From: Anthopleura xanthogrammica
Lineage: Eukaryota > Cnidaria > Anthozoa > Actiniaria > Actiniidae
Direction of reading: 5' to 3'
DNA: 64,000 nucleotides
Assembly (NCBI GenBank): GCA_964019055.1
Contig: OZ025223.1
Span: 4,132,625-4,196,624 of the forward strand
Position 1 is the stretch's first letter; every line of letters starts with the position of its first letter. Position numbers and translations under genes: made by a program. The notes under the pieces are model-generated. The model was not told where the DNA came from. It was given only the letters and a program-made list of their open reading frames with translations, and searched no databases. Below are positions 24,301-34,583 of the stretch, one piece after another.

Positions 24301-27300
24301 TCTAACCGTTATTGTTTCCTACAGATATTAGACATAGATGAGTTAGTGAAACCACGTAAAGAAGCAGCCAAGAAAAAGATGATGGATGAGATAAAAGCAG
24401 AAGCCATCCAGTCAGCCATTGGTAAAGTAACAGCTGCAAAACAGGCACTTAAGGTGGAGCACGGGGAAGAAGAAGAAGAACGTAAGTATTAAGAAAGCGC
24501 TATCATATCTAGTAGTTACTTGGATCTGAGTTTACTAACAGATTTCACATGACTGTGAAAAGGGTAAGAACGTACCCGTGCCGGCGCAGTGTCCAAGCCT
24601 TTTGATTGCACGAGCAATACTTTCGCACCCTGTTCTATTACAACGGAGATCATCAATTTCGTGACAGCGACCCTCACAGTCATACGCATCTGCTATATAT
24701 ATTTGAAAGCCCTGGTTAGTACAACTTGTATTTGCTTTTTTCCAAAGCGTCAGATAGAATGGGTGAAGACGACGACGACGACGACGATGATGAGGATGAA
24801 AAGGAAGGAGAAACTACGGCTGAAAAACCCGAGGGAGAAAAGGATGAGGAGGATAAAAAAGAAGGCGAGGAAGGTAACAAACGTTAATGATAACAATATA
24901 TTTGAACAATGATATCCATGATAATCATGTGGTTACGTTGATGATGACTAGTGATGATGATGATGATAATGCACTAGATGATGTTGAAGATGATGGTGAT
25001 GGTGATGGGAATGATGTTGATGATGACTAGTGATGATGATGATGATAATGCACTAGATGATGGTGAAGATGATGGTGATGGGAATGATGTTGATGATGAC
25101 TAGTGATGATGATGATGATAATGCACTAGATGAGGGTGAAGATGATAGTGATGGTGATGGGAATGATGTTGATGATGACTAGTGATGATCATAATGCACT
25201 AGATGATGGTGAAGATGATGGTGATGGGAATGATGTTGTTGTTGGTGGTGGTGGTGGTGATGGTGATATAGTATTGAAATCACCATCCTACCTCCCCCCT
25301 CCCCCCCCCCCCCCAAGGTGTCATATTCCAGTTCCAACAACTGACACTAAGATTTTTCTTTGTTCATTGATTTTAAAATGACAGAAAAAAGCGAAGCAGG
25401 TGAAAGCAAAGAAGACGAAGAACCAGAAGAGCCAACCGAGAAACCAAGACGAAAATCCAAGGATGAACTCCCAATAGATGCCAATCACCCTGACGTCATC
25501 AGAATTATCAATGACGTCATGGCCGAGGCGGAGAAGAAAGAACCTGAGCTGACACCTGAGGAGTATGTGGAGGTGCTTGATGAAGCTATACAGAAGAGAT
25601 CCGAGGAACTAATAGCTGAGGACCCAAATGGAGCAAGGTACGTGGGGCCTGTAGTATGACAATGTATTTAGACCCCTTTCCCCTTATGCATCATGGTTAA
25701 GGTCGAGCAGGCATATCACCATGACAACCAAACTAGACCATTGTAGGCAACAACATCTAGCAATCGTAACAAATCCTTTTTTTCCCTGTATTGAACGTTG
25801 TGGTCTAGGATAGGACGAGGTACGAAGGACCTCATAGGCGGATCTAGGGTTTTGAACAGAAAGACAGAGGCATCATTGATCACTAAGATTGAAAGAAAAA
25901 TGCGTCTTTCTTGGATACGATTGCGCAAATTTTGTCAGTTCGTTGTAGAAAATAAAATTCAAGTTCAATCAATGAATGTAAATTGAGGTTTGTTTGCGCA
26001 TAAATGATGTCCTCGGATTCGCAAACCGGGGGATGTACGCACCCTCCATCACTCCCCCCTGGTTCAACCACTGGACCTTACTTCATCTGCCTCCAGTCCA
26101 ATAACCTACTTTTCATTCGTTGTCTTGCTAGTTCTGGCAGTTACGTCCTTGATAACTTTCCTCGAACACGAGAACACTTCTCTGCCATGGTTGAACGTAA
26201 TATTCTCCCAGATGAAGTGATTTTGCTGAAGGATGAAAGCGAGAATGGAGAAGTCCTGCTGAAGCGATGGTACGCTTGCAATAAGGAAGGTATGCTATTA
26301 TATCAAGTCAAAAGCATCCCTATTCTCTTTCTTTAGATTGAAATATCCTTTTGATGTCTAAAACTTTCCTGATCCCGAGGTCAGAGATTTATTTCAAGGG
26401 GTTTATTAGGAAACAAGTAGAGTGCGCACTTTGTTTCTTCATTGAAAGACAAAAGACAAAATCCAATTCAAGGAAGTACCACGCACGTTGAGCTCTATAC
26501 ATTGATAGAATATCTAAATTAGAAGTTGTTATGCGTTTCTTCAAGCAAATTTTTCTCGGAAAAAAACATAACAACTTAATTCTAATACATTTACCAAGCA
26601 ATAGCGTTAAATAAATAGCATTATAATCATTAATAGCATTGATAGATAACGATATAGATTAACTAAATTAAATGTTCCACTTCTAGAACTCCATGCAAAG
26701 TGGGAAGAAAGACGTGCGGCTGAGCGCGCGAAAAAAGAAGCCGAACGCCTTGAAAAAGAGCGCATTCGCAAAGAAGAAGAGGCAGCAAACGCTGCGGAGG
26801 AGGCGAGGAGAACGGCAGAGGCTGAAGCCATCATAGCTGAAGCCCAACAACTAAGAGAACAAGAAGAAGGCGACTCTGCTGTAGCTGAGGAAAGCGAAGA
26901 CAAGGCTCCTGAAGAACAGAAACCCGATGAGGTCGAAGAGAAAGACGAATCCTCGGAGAATGCCTCCCCTGATCTTAAAGGATCAACACCACGCCCCTCG
27001 GAGGGAGACCCTGAGGGGGAGGGAGAGGAGGAGTTACAGCTCGACAAAGACACCCCACCTGAGACTCCGGAGACGGAAGAGTATAGGCGTCAGAGGACGA
27101 ACTTTGATCGAGATAATTCTCAGCTGTTATCGGTTATTAAAGGGACTAATGCCATTGAACCGATCAATGTATCAGCAGAGAAGAAAGTTGATGATATTGC
27201 GGTAGATGTTACCAAGAAGATTGAAGGTAAGATATAGTACAATCAAGAAGAAAGGTGTAAACATAATGAAAGATTCCACTGATAGAATACCCCAACTTTG

Positions 27301-30300
27301 AGTTCTCTGTTGCTCAGGGTTAGCCTCGATATTGTGTAGAATATTCATGTGTTCCAGTGAAGGTCTGTGGAATTTCAAAGTGTTTGTATTGTTGAAGTTG
27401 TGCATTCTATACTTTACTGTTGGTATTTGTGAATATTCTGACACTGAAATGAGGCTAACCCTGAGTAAATGAGTCTGTAATCAAGGTGCACAGCGGTATT
27501 ATACGAATTCGAAGACGATCTATTTTTTTTTTTATTATCATCAACTTACGGCACGGACTGCGCCATGCCGTGACCGTGTCAGTGCCGTGCCTCGTATGAA
27601 AACATTTGGAATTCCGTGCCGTGTCTGCGCCGCGCCGTAACCGTGCCATGTGCCGTGACTTTTCCCACTTATACCCATTGTAATAATTATAATTCCATGG
27701 ACTTTTTATAATGGTTATTACATTCTATAAATGTTTTAGCCCCGTTCAACTACCGCGCCTGGGAATACACAGGAATGGACCAAGATGAAGAAGAAGAAGA
27801 CGCAGATGAGGACGAAGAAGACGACGACGAAGATGGAGATCCTTTCAACCGCGAAAGAAAGAAGCTTTTTGGTGAAACTAAACTGTACTGTCCTGTAATG
27901 CTGAAGGAGAGGAATGTTCTCTGGCCGGGTACCGTCGAGTGCGCTGCGAAGTACAGGGAACGGACGTACTTTTTCTCCGCGGTTGAAGCGAGAACGAAGT
28001 TTCTTGAAGATCCAGAAAGCTATCTCAGTGCTGATACTCCGGTTGAGGTAAGACTGGTATTGAGTACTTGGGTTTCCTGTGGTACTTCTTATACCACAGG
28101 GAACCCATGTTTACGCTAATGCTAATCAATGCATCTATCAATGACGCTACCTGGGTAGGGATTTTGACAGGACTCATTGCCTCCAGGATAGGGAGTTTTG
28201 GTCACGGTTTTCATGGTTTAGCCACTCTTAGGAGTGGAAATTTCACACCAGGAATGGATTGTCTCGGTTTTTTTCCTTGTCCCGGCCCTCCACAACTCTT
28301 GGGCTTGACACTGATTGGTGTATCAGCGCTTTGAAAAGGTTCATACCTAAAGGAACCCACGCTTTCGGCAGGTTCTTGTTTACCAGTGTGATTGCTCCAC
28401 AGGCAACCCACACCTTCCATGCATAGAACTAATTTCTTATACCACAGGAAGCCCGCGTTGTTTTTAAGATTTCCGTTTACAATTGACCCACTAGAACATT
28501 TGTTTTTGTAACTCTCGTTTTTTTCTGGGTTTTGTTCTATAGAAGCCTCCAATCCGTCTAATCATCCTGGGACCCAAAGGAGCTGGTAAGACCTTGCATG
28601 GACGGTATCTGGCCCAAAAACTAGGCCTCTTCCACATCTCATTCACTGAACGACTACAAGAACTGATCATCGCGAAAACCAAGAAGAAGATCGGACCTGA
28701 TTATGATGACGAGGAAGAGGGACCAACAGATCCCGAGAGCACAGCAGATGGTAAGAGAAGTAGTACAAATCCGGCACTACCAGGGAGGGGGTAGGGGGAG
28801 CAAACGCCCACTTTTGCCCTGACACTTGGAATTATCTCATCATGATCCTTTTACTCAAACGAAGGACTAGCTTTTGAAACGTCAGTATAGTTACCTTCTA
28901 GAGAATAGGATTCTTTGTTTCATTTGCATCGAAGCAAGGGAAGGATACTCAAGGGAATGACATGTGGTCTGAAATGGGCTAAACATTACGCCCAAGGTAA
29001 AGAGGTCTATTCATTCATCTTGATGCTATGTAGCTGACAGTTGAAGACCTAGTTTGTATCCTTCCTTCATTCAACATTAATCTGCTTTAATAAAGAATAA
29101 TCCGATTCTCCAGACACAACAGCAACAAAAAGCGGTGACGGAGTACCGGAAGGAGAGGGAGAAGGGAATAATGAAGAACCGGAAGTAGAATTGACTGAAG
29201 ATGAAGAAAACATCAAAGCAAACCTGGCTGATGGTGAACCAATACCAAACGAAACACTAGACAAGATATTACCAGAATGGTGGAATGAGGAACCTTTCAG
29301 GTAAAAACCTATCCCTGTCTAAGAGGGCGTTATTTTTTTTTTGTATGGGGGGGGGGGGGGTCATGATGTTTTCGGAAGCTACATAGGGGTCGATTACTAA
29401 TTCTATGCAGCCTTATGGGGTTAGTAATAAACTAGATGAAATATAGGGGGGTTATAATATTTTTGCCAGCCAGGAGGGGGGTTGAATAATGATTTTGCCG
29501 ACAACCCCATCCCATACATACACCAATAAATGAAAGACCCCTAATGGATCTCTTCAGACCACGTGTCAAAGAATCTTATTCTCAAAATAATGACACGTGG
29601 TCTGAAATGGGAAAACATTACGCCCAAGATAAAGAGGTCTATTGGGTTCTCTCTCCGTTATATTGGGTGGCAGACTCAGGTAGCCCAGTTCAAGCGAGTG
29701 ATCTTAATTATAACTGTAAGGTCTTTCTGTTTCTCAAACAGATCTGCAGGATTTATTCTTGAGGGTTTTCCGAGGAACGAGTTAGAGGCCCGTTATCTGG
29801 CTAATTCAGGCTACTTCCCTGACGCAGCTATCTTGTTAGCTGTGGAGGATACCGAGATTGTCAATAGATTGATACCCCCTATGCTAGAAAAATGGAAGAA
29901 AAGAAGAGACAAGCGACAAGCTGAAAAGGAACGACAAAAAGCTCTAGCAAGAAAACAAAAGGTAGAGATATTGTCATTAAGATGTTGTCGTTATAAAGGG
30001 TGTTATCAGTTGTCAATTTTATCGAACCCTGAAACAACCTCTGGGCTGATCTAAGTCAGGGCACCAGGGCACCTGAGACAGTTAACTCAAAGATTGACTT
30101 GGAATTTAGCATGTTAGGTCTTTCGGACGAAGAAAAACCGGAGAACCCGGGGAAAAACCCTCGAATCAAGGGAAAAACCCAACAAATTCTACTAACATGT
30201 GATGCCGAGTCCAGGAATCGAACCTGAGACCCCAGAGGTGAGAGGGGAGTGCGCCACTACACCACCCTTGATTTCCAGTGATTATAATGATTTTCTGCTA

Positions 30301-33300
30301 AACTAGTCGTATCTACCTTGTGTTACAGGAAGAGTTACGAAATCAACGTCGTGAGGAAAAATTAGCACAAATCGCTGCCAACAAAGCTGAATTATTGGTA
30401 AGAAATACACTGTATTATATTTAGTGAATTCTGTTTTTGTCAAAAGTGTCAAGTCGTAGAGCAGATCTCGTATGAATGTGACAAGTCACGGCGCGGTTAC
30501 GGCGTGGCGAGGACACGGCACGGAATTTCTGATGTTTTTATACACGGCACGGCACTGACACGGTCACGGCAAGGCGCAGTCCGTGTCGTAAATTTTTCAT
30601 AGTCATATGAAAATGGCTCTATATCTTGTACCGTGTACGTGCTGCAAGTCCTATAGTAGACTATAGTACACATACCTTTATATATTATGTTGATGTAATG
30701 TAATGTTTGGTTGTTAGGCTCGAAGACAGGCCCGTGAAAGCGATGACAGCGATGAAGAAGTTGAGGACGAAGATGAAGAAGTAGATATAGAAGCCTTGCT
30801 TGACGCTGAGTTCGAGGAGGAAGAAGAGGAGGAAGATGAAGACGAAGAAACCGAAGAGGATGCAATAGAACGAATGAAAACTGAAATAGGAGATCGGTTT
30901 GATGAGGAAGTAGGAAGACTTGCTAATGTACAGGTAATCATCCATCTAGCCCATCCCATCCCATTTATCCATTTATATCTCCCTGATAATTAATCCATCC
31001 ATTCATCCCCTTTACCCATCCATCTCATTCTGCTCTTAACTTACATATCCATCTACATTCCTCCATCTCATCTCGTCTATCCATCCATCCATTCCAATCC
31101 CTTCTTGTAACCATTTAAATTCTGCCATCCCATCCCATCCCATTTCCTTCCCTTCATTCATCTATATCCATCCCATTACGTTGATATAACAAACTAGGAC
31201 CAACGTCCAACGCTCCTCAGCTGAGTTGATCGCGTTTCCTAAAAGGAATTATCGGTAGATTTTTTGTTAGCATTTTCCGAGCAGGGACATGGGAAATGCT
31301 TATCAAAATACAATGTTTAAGGCAATGAGCTCGCGCAAATTTAACCGATAGATTTTCCTACAATTTTGCATATAGATAGTTTTTGAGATGGACAAAACAG
31401 AACAACAACAAAAATCGGGGGTCATCGACATAGATTTTGCGCTATGTTAGCTTGAACACGGCACTCCCCTGCGAGTCTAGAACGAAAACAACGCTTCTCA
31501 AAGTATTACGTCTAGTTTAATTCTGGTGGCTGCAATATGAAAAACAGAGGCTTTCAGAGGTACTAAAGTAAATAAACTTCCTTGAAAAACAGTTTAATGT
31601 CACAAAGTTCAGGAAAAATGCTAAGTTTTGACATTTCCAACTTGAAAAACAGTCGAAATTACGTGCGAATGTCAAGTCTTTTTTAGATGATGTTTCACGA
31701 TTTTCTCGAAAACAAACCGATAGATTTTTTATTTTTTTCGATATGTACTAGCTTTAGTTAAAAGACATCAAATTCAGGAAAAAATTGTATAGGTCACCGT
31801 ATTCATTTACAAGATATAAGTCGTAAAGCAACGCAAAATGAAGAGCGACAAACGGAAAGCACACAGGTAGCCCAATCCATGGGTTTTGTCGCGCATGCCT
31901 CGAGTCATCGAACATACACAAAATGACTGCCATGCGACTAATTGTCAAGTTATATAAATACAGTGTATTGTTTCACATTTTGGTCAATATATTATACAAT
32001 TCTAAATAATAAAAAAAATGCGCAGAAAGATGCGCACGAGTGCGCGAGCCCATTGCCTTAATCCTCGATTCTGACCGACTTGTTGCATGCATTTGATCTC
32101 AAACTACTCCTTAATAACTCACTATCTTATCTGTTACTTCTCCAGGAAACTTTCGAAGAGCTCCTCATTCCTCGTATGGAAATCAACGGTGGTCGCAAGC
32201 CACGGATCGTTCGTTTTTGCATCGAGAAAGCCATTCGACCAATCGTGGACTTCAGGGAATGTCTGTTCGATCGATGTTTTGGCATAGATTTTTTCCTGGC
32301 CAACAAAATGCTCTCAAGTGGCTACAAGTTTCCTAGTAGATTCGGTCGCTGGTGCCCTGTAAAGGTGACAATGACAATAAGTTTATTTACACTTTAAAGG
32401 GGCACTTGGATAAAAATCGATGAAAATTTGAAATGCCTTGAAACTTGGTTAAACTTATCTATATGGCCCCAATAGTAGCCAAGCAACATATTTTCTTCCA
32501 GTCAAAATTTGCGGATAAAAATTATATATTTTTTTCAGCATCTAAATTGTGAGTAAATGAGGTCATTTACTCAACCCTATTGTTCTTTTAGTTTTTAAAC
32601 CAAAATTTCTCAACTGCGAGTGGCTCCCAGGCTAAAATTTTTGCCAATCTGGTTTTCATAATCATGATTGAGTCATATTATTCTTAAATACTTGAACTAT
32701 TTGGACTTTCAAAATATGGGGCGTTTTCATCCAAGTGCCCCTTTAAGTTTACATTATATTCAAAAATAATTTACAATGCCGTTTGTTTTTCGATGTTAGC
32801 TAACTGGAATAACCAAGGTTGCTGGCTATACGAGCCAGTGAACTATCTATATTAAGGAGCAAAATTGTTTAGTCATATTGTGAATGATCTATGTACAGTC
32901 TAACCCCGCTTTACGTGCAGTGCGCGCGCGTGCTGTGTACACTCATAACGCACGCATCATCAACCAATCAGAAAGCGAGATTTATGACAGTTATTTCATG
33001 ATGTTGATTGTTAATTATCTACTTGCTATTACCTCTAGTTACTGGAAGGAGAAGTAATCCAGCCACAGTATGGATCATTGTACTATCCATGTCCAGTTGT
33101 CTACAGGCAGCATATCTACTTCTGCTGTAACGAGGAATCAAGGGAGAAGTTTATGCAGTGTCCTGCTACTTACCTTAAACAGCCTTCACCCAAGCCTGTT
33201 GTTCCTATTCGTATCGCTATTATTGGACCACCCAAGTCTGGGAAAACTACCAGTAAGTAAAGACCCATTTCGCTGACGTCAAAGCAGCTCAATTTCGAGG

Positions 33301-34427
33301 ACAAACCAAAAGAATTTCAATCTCTTGAGAATTGGAAACCTATTGTTTTGTCCTGCATTCCAACGTGCTGCAAGGGGTCTATGGCAACAGAATACTCACT
33401 GACTGATAACACATTGATGGGAGGTGTGTAAATGTCAGAATACTGATTCACTCAGCTGATTGATACCAAGCAATAGAATACTCTGGTTGATTGCACATGA
33501 CGGGCAGTGTTTGCCTGTCGTTCTAGGCTGGTAATAAGATTCATTCAGTTGATTGACACCAAGCAGTAGAATACTCCCTGTCCGTTGTAGGCTGGTACTA
33601 ATGACATTCATTCAGCAGATGATTGATCGAGTTTCTCTTTCCCTATCTTTTCAGTGGCCAAACGATTTGCCTCAGAATATGGTGTCGTACGTTTATCCAT
33701 CGGAGAGGCCCTACGAAGGCTCCTTGAGAATCAAAAGCACACGGAACTAATAAAACAGATCAACATGCACCTGAGGACCGGTAACACTGTTCCTGATGAA
33801 CTAGCTGTGCAGGCTTTAGAAGTGGTCTTACTCGACATGCAGTGCCAAACAAGAGGGTAAATATTCAGTTTACCGTGTCACTTAGCGTGGTCAGTTCCCC
33901 TTGCACGTGAAATCAAATCGCCTCAATTTGGAGGACAAAACAAAGAATTTCAATCTCCTGAGAAATGGAACCTATTGTTTTGTCCTCCAAATCGAGCTGC
34001 ATTCCGACGTGCTGCAAGGGATCTATAGGTTCTATCTTTTCTGGTATCCTTATCAATGGTTTTATATTCCAGATTCGTACTTGATGGTTATCCGCTGACC
34101 GCAAAGCAAGTCGAACTGATGACTGAAAGGAAAATCATCCCGGTCAAGGTCCTGGAGCTGAAAATAGATGATGAGGAAGTATTGAAACGAGGAATGATTG
34201 ATAGGAATGATCCTGCAAGGTAAACTAACCCATCACCACCCAGACCCTGCGTTGATTGCTACCCAATGATCCCTCTGTTCCTGTAATGACGTCATAACCG
34301 CCATGTTGGTCGACTTATATGCAAAATAATGGGTTTTGGTTTCTAGTCTCTGGCGAACTGGATAAAAGAGAAAGGAATAATTCTAGGAGCTGATGAAATA
34401 TTTTTATTGTGGTGACATACCAACGTC

Positions 34428-34489
<62 letters not shown>

Positions 34490-34552
34490 TTTTTTTTTTT
34501 TTTTTTTTAAATAAAAATCTTTATTTCACATCCAATAATAATAATAATAATG

Positions 34553-34583
<31 letters not shown>

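Noticed and set aside
29563..30054. Single-exon 163-aa plus-strand ORF
   Set aside because: Its centre is AK9 exon 20, but the N- and C-terminal parts are intron and repeat sequence beyond the splice sites.
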